This document shows, piece after piece, positions 8,437 through 16,922 of a stretch of 64,000 nt of DNA. The stretch is from Pseudomonas sp. FP453 (GTDB lineage Bacteria; Pseudomonadota; Gammaproteobacteria; Pseudomonadales; Pseudomonadaceae), in the NCBI RefSeq assembly GCF_030687495.1, contig NZ_CP117435.1, positions 4,964,501 to 5,028,500 of the forward strand. Reading direction: 5' to 3'. How positions within the stretch are numbered: the first letter of the stretch is position 1; every line of letters starts with the position of its first letter. Position numbers and translations under genes: made by a program. The notes under the pieces were generated by a model. The model was not told where the DNA came from. It worked only from the letters and a program-made list of their open reading frames with translations, and did no database searches.

Positions 8437-10575
8437 ATGTTCGACACCCTCTCCATCCGCCTGAAAATCGTCCTGTTGTCCGGCCTTTGCCTGTTGGGCG
8501 TGATTGCCCTGGTCGTCGGCGTCAACCTGTACGAGGCCGATCAGAACAACCATCTGGTCCGCGACTCAAGCTCGCGAATGCTCACCGACAGCGTGCAGGA
8601 CTTGTTGCAGGCCAAGGCCGCCGAACAAGCGGTGCAGCTGCAGAAAACCTTTGGCGAAAACCTGCTGGTGGTGACCGCCCTCGCCGATCAGGTCAAAGAC
8701 CTGCGCGCCCTCGCCAGCCAACGCTCGCTGGAGCCCGGCGCCCTGCGCGAAGCCCTCAACCAGAGCGTCAAGACCGCCTTTGAGCGCAACCGCAAGGCCC
8801 TGGGCATCTGGCTGTCGTTCGAGCCCAACGGACTGGATGGCAAGGACAGCGAGTTCATCGACGACAAGGCCCGCGTCTCCAACGAGAAAGGGCGCTTCTC
8901 CACCTACTGGAGCCGCGCCGGCGGCGAAGGCTTGAACACCATCATGGTCGAGGACGACCTGACCAAGACCAGCCTCAACCTCAGCGGTACGCCCTACAAC
9001 ATCTGGTACACCTGCCCACGGGACACCCGCAGTGTTTGCCTGCTGGACCCGTACGCCGATGAAGTGGCGGGCAAGTCGATGCTGATGACCACCATCTCCC
9101 TGCCGTTGACCGTCGACGGCAACGTCATCGGCGTGGTCGGTATCGACATCGCCCTCGACACCCTGCAAGCCACCACGGACGTTGCGCAAAAAGAATTGTT
9201 CGACGGCGCCGCCCACCTGGAAATCCTTTCCAGCACCGGCCTGATTGCGGCCTACAGTGGCGAGCCGGGCCGGGTCGGCAAAAACCTGGTCGACATCCTC
9301 GGCGCCGAAGGCAAGGAGATCGTGCAACTGCTGGCCAACGGCACGCACACGATCCGCGAACAGGACGACACCATCCGAGCCGTGTACCCGGTCAAGCCGA
9401 TCGCCGATGCTAAATCCTGGGGTGTGCTGATCAAGCTGCCCAAACAGGTGATGCTGGCTGACACGGAAAAATTGCAAAACCTGCTCGACAAAGCCCAGGA
9501 CGCTGGCACCTTCAAGGCCCTGCTGGTCGGCGCCGCCGCTGGCCTGCTGGGCTTGCTGCTGATCTGGCTGACCGCCACCGGCGTGACCCGCCCGATCAAC
9601 AACGTCGCCGCCATGCTCAAGGGCATTGCCAGCGGCGACGGCGACCTCACCCAACGCCTGGCCTATAGCAAAAAAGACGAACTGGGCGAATTGGCCAACG
9701 GCTTCAACGCCTTCCTCGACAAGCTGCAACCGACCATCGCGCAGATCAAGCAAAGCATCACCGAAGCGCGCGGCACCGCCGACCAGTCCTCGGCCATCGC
9801 GCGCCAGACCAGCGAAGGCATGCAGGTGCAGTTCCGCGAAATCGACCAGGTGGCCACCGCCTCCAATGAAATGAGCGCCACCGCCCACGACGTCGCCAAC
9901 AGCGCGTCCAACGCCGCCAGCGCGGCACGGGGCGCCGATCAGTCGGCGCGTGAAGGCCTATCGATCATCGAGCAAAGCACCCGCGACATCACCACCCTCG
10001 CCGAAGAAGTCAGCAAGGCCGTGGGCGAAGTCGAGGCGCTGGCGGTCAACAGCGAGCAGATTGGCTCGGTGCTGGAAGTGATCCGCAGCATTGCCGAGCA
10101 GACCAACCTGCTGGCGCTCAATGCCGCCATCGAAGCGGCCCGCGCCGGCGAAAGCGGTCGGGGGTTTGCGGTAGTGGCCGACGAAGTGCGCAACCTGGCC
10201 AAGCGCACCCAGGATTCGGTGGAGGAAATCCGCGTGGTGATCGAACGCATCCAGAGCGGCACCCGCGGCGTAGTGGCGACCATGCATTCGAGCCAGAGCC
10301 AGGCCCAGAACAATGCCGGGCAGATCCATCAGGCGGTGCAGGCCCTGGGCAAGATCAGCGATGCGGTAACGGTGATCAGCGACATGAACCTGCAAATCGC
10401 CAGCGCCGCCGAACAGCAGAGCGCCGTGGCCGAAGAGGTCAACCGCAACGTCTCGGCGATCCGCACCGTGACCGAGACGCTGACCGGCCAGGCCACCGAG
10501 TCGGCGGCCATCAGCAGCCAGCTGAATGCACTGGCCAACCAGCAGATGACGTTGATGGATCAGTTCAGGGTGTAA
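8437..10575 (+). CDS. Methyl-accepting chemotaxis protein with Cache sensor domain
   Basis: A 712-residue transducer. Membrane segment 1 is at about residues 8-30; a large periplasmic dCache-type domain follows (about 35-355, with [17 protein letters not shown] typical of the ligand-binding part); membrane segment 2 is at about 359-382; then HAMP and a cytoplasmic signalling domain with the conserved hairpin [19 protein letters not shown] near residue 556. The C-terminus lacks a CheR/CheB-tethering pentapeptide. The ligand cannot be read from the sequence; related Pseudomonas receptors bind amino acids or organic acids. ATG 8437 is preferred to a longer upstream frame because it begins directly before the first membrane helix. 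Confidence 0.93.
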   Translation: MFDTLSIRLKIVLLSGLCLLGVIALVVGVNLYEADQNNHLVRDSSSRMLTDSVQDLLQAKAAEQAVQLQKTFGENLLVVTALADQVKDLRALASQRSLEPGALREALNQSVKTAFERNRKALGIWLSFEPNGLDGKDSEFIDDKARVSNEKGRFSTYWSRAGGEGLNTIMVEDDLTKTSLNLSGTPYNIWYTCPRDTRSVCLLDPYADEVAGKSMLMTTISLPLTVDGNVIGVVGIDIALDTLQATTDVAQKELFDGAAHLEILSSTGLIAAYSGEPGRVGKNLVDILGAEGKEIVQLLANGTHTIREQDDTIRAVYPVKPIADAKSWGVLIKLPKQVMLADTEKLQNLLDKAQDAGTFKALLVGAAAGLLGLLLIWLTATGVTRPINNVAAMLKGIASGDGDLTQRLAYSKKDELGELANGFNAFLDKLQPTIAQIKQSITEARGTADQSSAIARQTSEGMQVQFREIDQVATASNEMSATAHDVANSASNAASAARGADQSAREGLSIIEQSTRDITTLAEEVSKAVGEVEALAVNSEQIGSVLEVIRSIAEQTNLLALNAAIEAARAGESGRGFAVVADEVRNLAKRTQDSVEEIRVVIERIQSGTRGVVATMHSSQSQAQNNAGQIHQAVQALGKISDAVTVISDMNLQIASAAEQQSAVAEEVNRNVSAIRTVTETLTGQATESAAISSQLNALANQQMTLMDQFRV

Positions 10576-10606
10576 ATCCCAATCCCGAGAACAATGGAGC
10601 CTCCCC

Positions 10607-10694
10607 TGTGGGAGCGGGCTTGCCCGCGATAGCGGTACATCAGCAACACATCATTGACTGATACACAGCTATCGCAGGCAAGCCAGCTCCCACA
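10607..10694. repeat. REPIN with mixed arms between convergent genes
   Basis: The left arm GTGGGAGCGGGCTTGCCCGC is inverted relative to the right arm, which ends GCAAGCCAGCTCCCACA. It lies between the convergent chemoreceptor and nitroreductase genes, a typical REP position. Confidence 0.85.
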
Positions 10695-10714
10695 TAAAGC
10701 AGATCTGCGCTGCC

Positions 10715-11278
10715 TTAGAGACCAGGCCACGCCTGCACAAACGCCGCCACATCTTCCTTCGCCGCCGTGCGCGGCGGGTTCTGCGGCGTGCCCAGGTACA
10801 GGAAGCCAATCACTTCCTCACCTTCCGCCAGCCCCAAGCCTTTGGCGACGTGAGCCGAATACGACAATTCACCCGTGCGCCACACCGCACCAATCCCCTG
10901 GGCATACGCCGCCAGCAAAATACCGTGGGCCGCGCAACCGGCCGCCAGCAACTGCTCGGACTTCGGCACCTTGAAGTGTTCCTGCAAACGCGCAATCACC
11001 ACCACCACCAACGGCGCACGCAACGGGCCGTTCTGGGCCTTGTCGATCACCGCTTGCGGGGCGTCGGCGTCTTGCAGGCGTGCGGCCTCGGCCAACAGCG
11101 TGCCCATCTGCTCACGGGCGGCGCCTTCCACCGTGAGGAAGCGCCACGGGCGCAGTTGGCCGTGGTCTGGCGCACGCAGGGCGGCGGCGAACAGCACGTC
11201 GCGCTGTTCCTGGGTCGGTGCCGGTTCCAGCAGGCGTGGCACGGAAACACGGTTGAGCAAAGCGTCGAGAGCCTGCAT
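10715..11278 (-). CDS. Nitroreductase-family flavoprotein (YdjA-like)
   Basis: A 187-residue FMN-dependent nitroreductase-fold protein. LRAPDHGQLRPWRF near the N-terminus and the C-terminal GFLYLGTPQNPPR match the short YdjA branch; the physiological substrate is unknown. ATG 11278 is chosen because GGAGGT lies just upstream, although the frame stays open for about 170 further codons with no homology-like content. It converges with the chemoreceptor gene and diverges from the di-heme oxidase operon. Confidence 0.9.
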   Translation of the reverse strand: MQALDALLNRVSVPRLLEPAPTQEQRDVLFAAALRAPDHGQLRPWRFLTVEGAAREQMGTLLAEAARLQDADAPQAVIDKAQNGPLRAPLVVVVIARLQEHFKVPKSEQLLAAGCAAHGILLAAYAQGIGAVWRTGELSYSAHVAKGLGLAEGEEVIGFLYLGTPQNPPRTAAKEDVAAFVQAWPGL

Positions 11279-11417
11279 TGGCCACCTCCAGAAAAAAATG
11301 TGCGGCCATTCTAGCGGGAATGCAGCGCCGGCCACCAAACGATAATTGCTCTTATTCCTTACGCCCTGCCCTGTTAGACTTTGCCACCTTATTTTTGCCC
11401 TTCGCTCAGGAAACTCG

Positions 11418-12845
11418 ATGTCCCGTTGGCTTTTTCGCCTGTCCGCTGCACTGCTGGCCTTGAGCCTGACTGCCTGCGACGACGCGCCCCGGTTTACCAA
11501 GGCCGAGCCGGGTGAATCGCGGGCGGGCGGCGCGGCGACCGTGAACAAGCGCGACCAGAACGCGTTTTCCCTGCCCTCGGCCAACCTGTCGCCTACGCGC
11601 CGCCTGGATTTCAGCGTCGGCAACAGCTTCTTTCGCAGCCCCTGGGTGATTGCGCCGTCGACCACCACGGCGCGTGATGGCCTGGGCCCGCTGTTCAACA
11701 CCAATGCCTGCCAGAACTGCCATATCAAGGACGGGCGCGGCCATCCGCCATTGCCCGATGCGGCGAATGCGGTGTCGATGCTGGTGCGCCTGTCCATCCC
11801 GGACAGTCCCGCCTACGCCAAGGCCATCGAGCAGATGGGCGTGGTACCCGAGCCGGTCTACGGCGGGCAATTGCAGGACATGGCCGTGCCCGGCGTAGCG
11901 CCGGAGGGCAAGGTACGGGTCGACTACACGCCGGTCCACGTGACGTTCAAGGACGGCACCGTGGTCGAGTTGCGCAAGCCAGACCTGCAGATCACCCAGC
12001 TCGGCTACGGCCCGATGCATCCCGATACACGTTTTTCCGCGCGCATTGCCCCGCCGATGATCGGCCTGGGCTTGCTCGAAGCCATCAGCGACGCCGATAT
12101 CCTGCGCAACACCGACCCCAGGACCGCCGACAAGGAAGCCATCGTCGGCCGCGCGAATCGGGTCTGGGATGACGCCCAGCACAAGACGGTTCTCGGACGT
12201 TTTGGCTGGAAAGCCGGGCAACCGAACCTCAATCAACAAAATGTTCACGCGTTTTCTGGTGATATGGGCCTCACCACTTCACTGAGACCCTTCGATGACT
12301 GCACCGATGCCCAAGTCGCCTGCAAACAGGCGCCCAATGGCAATGGCCCCGATGGCGAGCCGGAAGTCAGCGACAACATCCTGCGCCTGGTGCTGTTCTA
12401 CACACGCAACCTCGCCGTGCCGGCCCGTCGCGGCGTCAACACGCCCGAGGTGCTGGCCGGCAAGAACCTGTTCTACCAGGCCGGTTGCCAGGGCTGCCAC
12501 AAGCCTGCGTTCACCACGGCGGCCAATGCCGCCGAACCTGAACTGGCCAGCCAGGTGATTCGCCCCTACAGCGACCTGCTGTTGCACGACATGGGCGAAG
12601 GCCTGGCCGACAACCGCAGCGAATTCAAGGCCGGTGGCCGCGACTGGCGCACCGCGCCGCTGTGGGGCATTGGCCTGACCCAGACCGTGAGTGGCCACAC
12701 CCAGTTTTTGCATGACGGCCGCGCCCGCAATCTGCTGGAAGCCGTGCTGTGGCACGGCGGTGAGGCACAAGCGGCGCAGCAGCATGTGTTGTCCTTTAAT
12801 GCCGAACAGCGCGCTGCGTTGCTGGCGTTCCTGAATTCTTTATAA
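11418..12845 (+). CDS. Di-heme cytochrome c oxidoreductase (DUF1111, 'thiol oxidoreductase')
   Basis: A 475-residue secreted or lipid-anchored protein. The signal ends near LSLTACDD, which fits a lipobox with Cys. Two c-type heme motifs are present: CQNCH at residues 98-102 and CQGCH at 357-361. The C-terminal APLWGIGLTQTVSGHTQFLHDGRA is characteristic of this MauG/peroxidase-like family, and CxxCH at both ends implies two covalently bound hemes. Its precise redox reaction is not established. It heads an operon with an imelysin and a DUF1513 protein, a combination found in pseudomonads and linked to iron handling. ATG 11418 directly precedes the signal peptide. Confidence 0.88.
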   Translation: MSRWLFRLSAALLALSLTACDDAPRFTKAEPGESRAGGAATVNKRDQNAFSLPSANLSPTRRLDFSVGNSFFRSPWVIAPSTTTARDGLGPLFNTNACQNCHIKDGRGHPPLPDAANAVSMLVRLSIPDSPAYAKAIEQMGVVPEPVYGGQLQDMAVPGVAPEGKVRVDYTPVHVTFKDGTVVELRKPDLQITQLGYGPMHPDTRFSARIAPPMIGLGLLEAISDADILRNTDPRTADKEAIVGRANRVWDDAQHKTVLGRFGWKAGQPNLNQQNVHAFSGDMGLTTSLRPFDDCTDAQVACKQAPNGNGPDGEPEVSDNILRLVLFYTRNLAVPARRGVNTPEVLAGKNLFYQAGCQGCHKPAFTTAANAAEPELASQVIRPYSDLLLHDMGEGLADNRSEFKAGGRDWRTAPLWGIGLTQTVSGHTQFLHDGRARNLLEAVLWHGGEAQAAQQHVLSFNAEQRAALLAFLNSL

Positions 12846-12876
12846 GCTTCGCCCCAATTACCGAAGGGAGCTTTAC

Positions 12877-13941
12877 ATGTTCCGTCCCAAGTTGTTGTTC
12901 ACCAGCCTCGCCGCCCTCGCCCTGGGCGCCTGCTCGCCGCAAGACCCGCAAGCGGTGACCTCGGCGGCCATCGCCAAGCAAGTGATCCTGCCGACCTACA
13001 GCCGTTGGGTCGAAGCGGACCGCCAACTGGCCGTCAGCGCCCTGGCCTACTGCCAGGGCAAGGAAAGCCTGGACACCGCCCGCGCGGACTTCCTCCACGC
13101 GCAAAAGGCCTGGGCCGAGTTGCAACCGCTGCTGATCGGCCCGCTGGCCGAGGGCAACCGTTCGTGGCAAGTGCAGTTCTGGCCGGACAAGAAAAACCTC
13201 GTCGGCCGCCAGGTTGAACAGTTGGTCACCGCCCAGCCGCAGATCGATGGCGCCGCACTGGCCAAATCCAGCGTTGTGGTGCAGGGCCTGTCGGCTTACG
13301 AATACATCCTCTACGACGCCAAGACCGACATCGCCGACGAAGCGCAGAAAGCCCGCTACTGCCCGCTGCTGGTCGCCATCGGTGACCGCCAGAAGGCCTT
13401 GGCCGAAGAGATCCTGGCGAGCTGGAACAGCACCGACGGCATGCTCGCGCAGATGAGCAAGTTTCCGAACCAGCGCTACGCCGATTCCCACGAAGCCATT
13501 GCCGATCTGCTGCGCGTCCAGGTGACCGCACTGGATACCCTGAAGAAAAAACTCGGCACGCCGATGGGTCGCCAGACCAAGGGCATCCCGCAGCCGTTCC
13601 AGGCCGATGCCTGGCGCAGCCAGTCGTCCCTGCAAAGCCTCGAAGCCAGTCTCGCCGCCGCCCAGACCGTATGGGTCGGTGTCGACAACAAAGGCCTGCG
13701 TGGCCTGCTGCCATCTGATCAGAAGGCGTTGGCCGACAAGATCGACGCCGCCTACGCCGCGTCGCTGAAACTGTTCGCCAGCAACCAGCGCACCCTCAAC
13801 GAACTGTTGGGCGACGATGCCGGCCGCCAACAGCTCAACGACCTCTATGACAGCCTCAACGTCGTCCACCGCCTGCACGAAGGCGAGCTGGCCAAGGCGC
13901 TGGGCATCCAACTGGGCTTTAACGCCAACGACGGTGACTGA
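12877..13941 (+). CDS. Imelysin-family lipoprotein
   Basis: A 354-residue periplasmic protein with a lipoprotein signal (LALGAC, Cys19). Imelysin/EfeO-like helical bundles are associated with iron uptake and carry a GxHxxE metal-binding motif. The equivalent stretch here is GLSAYE at residues 137-142, so the His is replaced by Ser139 while the Gly and Glu are kept. GAGGG-type bases (GAAGGGAG) precede ATG 12877. It lies 31 nt after the di-heme oxidase and its TGA overlaps the next ATG, so the three genes are co-transcribed. Confidence 0.88.
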   Translation: MFRPKLLFTSLAALALGACSPQDPQAVTSAAIAKQVILPTYSRWVEADRQLAVSALAYCQGKESLDTARADFLHAQKAWAELQPLLIGPLAEGNRSWQVQFWPDKKNLVGRQVEQLVTAQPQIDGAALAKSSVVVQGLSAYEYILYDAKTDIADEAQKARYCPLLVAIGDRQKALAEEILASWNSTDGMLAQMSKFPNQRYADSHEAIADLLRVQVTALDTLKKKLGTPMGRQTKGIPQPFQADAWRSQSSLQSLEASLAAAQTVWVGVDNKGLRGLLPSDQKALADKIDAAYAASLKLFASNQRTLNELLGDDAGRQQLNDLYDSLNVVHRLHEGELAKALGIQLGFNANDGD

Positions 13942-15041
13942 TGATGCTCAGGCGACAGGCTTTGGCCGTTGGCAGTGTGCTGCTCAGCGCCCTTACATTG
14001 GGTGGCTGGACGCTGTTCAAGCAAAAGGACAAGGGCCCGCTGCTGTTGTCGGCGCGGGATGATGGCGACGGCAAGCACTATGCCGTCGGGTTTCGCCTGG
14101 ACGGCAAGCAGATGTTTGCCACCCAGGTCGGCCAGCGCTGCCACGACATCATCAACCACCCGACGCTGCCGATTGCGCTGTTTGTCGCCCGTCGCCCGGG
14201 GACCGAGAGTTACCTGATCGACTTGCGCGACGGCACGCTGCTGCAAACCATCACCTCCAAGGCCAATCGCCACTTCTATGGCCACGCGGTCATTCACAAG
14301 AGCGGCGACTGGCTGTACGCCACCGAGAACGACACGTCCGACCCCGGCCGTGGTTTGCTCGGCGTGTACACGTTTGAAGGCGAGCGGCTGGTGCACAGCG
14401 GCGAGATTTCCACCCACGGCATCGGCCCGCACCAGGTGTCATGGATGCCCGACGGTGAAACCCTGGTGGTGGCCAACGGCGGCATTCGCACCGAAGCTGA
14501 AAGCCGCGTCGAGATGAACCTCAACGCCATGGAACCCAGCCTGGTGCTGATGCACCGCGACGGTACGCTGATAAGCAAGGAAACCCTCGGCCAGCAGATG
14601 AACAGCGTGCGCCACATGGGCATCGCCAGTGATGGCACCGTCCTCACCGGGCAGCAGTTCATGGGGCCGTCCCAAGAGCGTTCCGAGTTGCTCGCAATCA
14701 AGCGGCCCGGGCAACCGTTCGTGGCGTTCCCGGTGGCCGATGAGCAGTTACAGGCCATGGGGCACTACACCGCCAGCGTCGCCGTGCACAGCGAGTTGCG
14801 CCTGGTGGCGTTGACTGCACCGCGGGGCAATCGCTTCTTTATCTGGGACATGGACAGCGGTGAGCTGCGCCTGGACGGGCCGCTGCCGGACTGTGCTGGC
14901 GTGGGCGCGGTGGCGGATGGGTTTGTTGTCACATCCGGCCAAGGCCGTTGCCGTTTCTACGACTGCCGCCAAACACCGTTGGTGGCAACACCCTTGGAAT
15001 TGCCGGCAGGGCTGTGGGATAACCATCTGCATCTGGTCTGA
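13941..15041 (+). CDS. DUF1513 protein, predicted periplasmic beta-propeller
   Basis: A 366-residue protein starting MMLRRQALAVGS, a twin-arginine-like signal followed by a hydrophobic stretch. The mature part contains repeated blade-like segments (HDIINHP, GPHQVSWMPDGETLVVANGG, SGELRLDGPLP) as in DUF1513 seven-bladed propellers. No enzymatic function is known. Its ATG overlaps the imelysin TGA (TGATG), indicating translational coupling. A strong hairpin terminator follows 10 nt after the stop. Confidence 0.85.
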   Translation: MMLRRQALAVGSVLLSALTLGGWTLFKQKDKGPLLLSARDDGDGKHYAVGFRLDGKQMFATQVGQRCHDIINHPTLPIALFVARRPGTESYLIDLRDGTLLQTITSKANRHFYGHAVIHKSGDWLYATENDTSDPGRGLLGVYTFEGERLVHSGEISTHGIGPHQVSWMPDGETLVVANGGIRTEAESRVEMNLNAMEPSLVLMHRDGTLISKETLGQQMNSVRHMGIASDGTVLTGQQFMGPSQERSELLAIKRPGQPFVAFPVADEQLQAMGHYTASVAVHSELRLVALTAPRGNRFFIWDMDSGELRLDGPLPDCAGVGAVADGFVVTSGQGRCRFYDCRQTPLVATPLELPAGLWDNHLHLV

Positions 15042-15051
15042 AGCCAACGCA

Positions 15052-15085
15052 CAAAAAAAGGCCTCGCATTGCGAGGCCTTTTTTG
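15052..15085. terminator. Bidirectional terminator
   Basis: AAAAAAAGGCCTCGC-ATT-GCGAGGCCTTTTTT forms a perfect stem flanked by an A run and a T run. It serves the DUF1513 operon on the plus strand and the small gene at 15102 on the minus strand. Confidence 0.92.
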
Positions 15086-15101
15086 TCGGGCTTGAATCGT
15101 T

Positions 15102-15329
15102 TCAACTCTGCGGCCTCATGCCTTGGGACATGCCAAACATAAACAACAGCAACTCATGATCAGGCTTGACCGCCGTACTCGCCTTGGCAACGCGCGGCAG
15201 CAAGCACTGCGCACTGCCTTGCACGGCACTGAGGACTTGTGTGCGAGGTTGTTCCCATGCGGCCAGGGCCAGCGCTGCAACGCCCATCGCCCCCACCAGG
15301 AACAAACCTCGTGCTATTTCTAGCTTCAT
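15102..15329 (-). CDS. Small membrane-anchored protein, function unknown
   Basis: I do not recognise this 75-residue protein. It begins MKLEIARGLFLVGAMGVAAL, an uncleaved anchor or signal peptide, and ends with a hydrophobic stretch LLLFMFGMSQG. Its ATG overlaps the TGA of the wapQ-like kinase as ATGA, which indicates translational coupling and argues that it is real although a longer upstream frame exists. It is the last gene of the methyltransferase/wapQ operon and is closed by the bidirectional terminator at 15052. A role in lipopolysaccharide or envelope maintenance is inference from position only. Confidence 0.65.
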   Translation of the reverse strand: MKLEIARGLFLVGAMGVAALALAAWEQPRTQVLSAVQGSAQCLLPRVAKASTAVKPDHELLLFMFGMSQGMRPQS

Positions 15330-16046
15330 CTGGTTAAACCCTTGATAGCGCTGCCAAACGCCGTCTCGTAAAAGTAGCTGAGTTTGTTCCAGTCGGCGCT
15401 GCTCCACGACGAATGGCGTCGCAGTTGCTGCATGTCATGGGAGGCCGCCCGATAAGCGGTCAGCCGTTGCCGACATTTCTCGAAATCCAGCAAGGCAATG
15501 TCGACGTTGGCCGAGTCGCCTGTACCGGTGACGCGTATAAAAACGTGCTTGGCATACAGGCAACCGTGCTGCCAGCGGCCCTTGTGCATGCGCACCAGTG
15601 TTCCGGCCAACTCCTTGAGCACACGTTCGTGGACCAATTCGCCGTACCGCTCGCGGCCACCGGCGGCATACCAGTTTTCGATTTCATCGAAGCCGTCCAG
15701 GGCCGCCGTCACCAACAGTGCCTTCCATTGGTGCTCAGGGTCGCGACGCGCCTCGCAAAACACCAGGTCCGGCACCCGCACATCGAGCGCGCGCAGGCCC
15801 TTGAGTGCATCACGCTCGCGCAACACGGTCGGGGCGTCCAAAGGGATGCAACCAGCTGCGGTAGATATGCCCGGTCTGGCGCTTGCTGTAGAGCAAGCGC
15901 CCATTGGGGCCGGTCACCCGTTGCACACCGCTTTCACCGCCGCGCCGACGGTTGGGCTCCTCGACCCACTCGCCCTGCTGGCGCCAGAAAAAATCGAATT
16001 TTTCTTCGGGAGCTACGTGACTGCCTGCTACGCACTCAACTGCCAT
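15326..16046 (-). pseudogene. wapQ: WapQ/InaA-like lipopolysaccharide kinase, apparent frameshift
   Basis: A Kdo/WaaP-type kinase that would phosphorylate lipopolysaccharide core heptose at the inner membrane. The N-terminal frame starts at ATG 16046 (GAGGTAACAG upstream) and reads to SWLHPFGRP; the remainder (TVLRERDALKGLRAL, HGCLYAKHVFI, LLDFEKCR) lies in the next frame down to 15326. The shift sits at GGGG 15831-15834 (CCCC on the coding strand); removing one base restores about 239 continuous residues with HGCLYAKH as catalytic loop and DFEK as the metal-binding Asp. It follows the methyltransferase gene by 4 nt, as in the ColRS-regulated orf222/wapQ operon of P. fluorescens. Confidence 0.82.
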
Positions 16047-16050
16047 CCTG

Positions 16051-16731
16051 TTACCTCTTTCTCAATACATACACTCGCCACATGGCATAGAGCGGCATGA
16101 AGTCCAGAGATTCCTGAACGCGGAAACCCGCCTGCTCGAATTCGTCTTCAACAGTAGCAGCTGGTAACACAAAGCGATTTTGGTAACCGTCCTGCTCACC
16201 TTTGCCACGACGTTTTTCTTCGAGACGCTTACGTTTCCAAGCCTTGAAATTGCCATCGACCCACAGCGAAAGAATCACGCTGTCCCGTGTAACACGCTGA
16301 AACTCCCGCAATATCGCGACCCGGTGCACCGGGTCACCAATGTGGTGCAGCAAGCGCATGCAGAAAATGCTGTCCACCGAGTTATCCGGCAAATCGATAT
16401 CGAAGGCAGATGTCTGCAAGGGCCGTACCCGTTTCACCACATCCGCCGGTTGAGCGGCCATCGCGACCTTCAACATCGACGCGGAATTGTCCGCGCCGAT
16501 AATCACGCGGTTGGGCTTTTCCGCCAGTAGCGGCCAGAAGCGCCCCGCGCCGCAGGGCAGGTCCAACACCAGGCCAGGCTCGCCGGCCATGGCCAGCGCA
16601 CCACGGGCCAATTGCTCATCGCGTTTGTGGGACAACCGGCGCGCCAGATTGTCCTTGTGCTTGAGCAAATATTCCTGGGCGTGCTGATCGTCGTACTTAT
16701 CGGAAAATTCGAGCTTGATCGGGGAAGTCAT
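16051..16731 (-). CDS. SAM-dependent methyltransferase (orf222-like)
   Basis: A 226-residue class I methyltransferase. Motif I is VLDLPCGAGRFWPLL and the acidic residue after strand 2 is in IIGADNS; the later FCMRLLHHIGD is the post-motif region. The substrate is unknown. ATG 16731 follows GGAG by 8 nt and is preferred to the adjacent TTG. It is the first gene of the operon with the wapQ-like kinase, downstream of colRS; in P. fluorescens WCS365 this operon is reported to be controlled by ColRS. A ColR-like site lies about 70 nt upstream. Confidence 0.88.
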   Translation of the reverse strand: MTSPIKLEFSDKYDDQHAQEYLLKHKDNLARRLSHKRDEQLARGALAMAGEPGLVLDLPCGAGRFWPLLAEKPNRVIIGADNSASMLKVAMAAQPADVVKRVRPLQTSAFDIDLPDNSVDSIFCMRLLHHIGDPVHRVAILREFQRVTRDSVILSLWVDGNFKAWKRKRLEEKRRGKGEQDGYQNRFVLPAATVEDEFEQAGFRVQESLDFMPLYAMWRVYVLRKR

Positions 16732-16799
16732 CAACGGATCTCCAGTAGCTGATGCCTACAACCTTAAGCATCCAACTGTGATGATCCGGTCAACTCTTT

Positions 16800-16815
16800 G
16801 TGAAAAACTTGTCCT
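16800..16815 (-). promoter_or_regulatory. Candidate ColR site before the methyltransferase/wapQ operon
   Basis: On the minus strand AGGACAAGTTTTTCAC carries the TTTTTCAC core and the upstream A-C pair of the ColR motif described in P. putida, pointing toward the methyltransferase gene. The more 5' pyrimidines of that motif are not matched. A similar sequence in the same orientation relative to its gene lies at 18994. Confidence 0.55.
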
Positions 16816-16890
16816 GTCTAATCCCATACATTTCAAGACTTTACGGACACATTCAGTATCATGTAGCCATCTTCGCCGAAAATCAGAACA

Positions 16891-16916
16891 GGCTTGCCGC
16901 AGCATAACGGCAAGCC
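16891..16916 (-). terminator. Hairpin after colS
   Basis: The inverted repeat GGCTTGCCG / CGGCAAGCC lies 7 nt beyond the colS stop codon. Only a broken T tract follows on the minus strand, so termination efficiency is uncertain. Confidence 0.5.
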
Positions 16917-16922
16917 CGGCCC

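Noticed and set aside
11340..11358. Possible Fur box before the di-heme oxidase operon
   Set aside because: GATAATTGCTCTTATTC matches only about half of the 19-bp consensus and has no symmetry.
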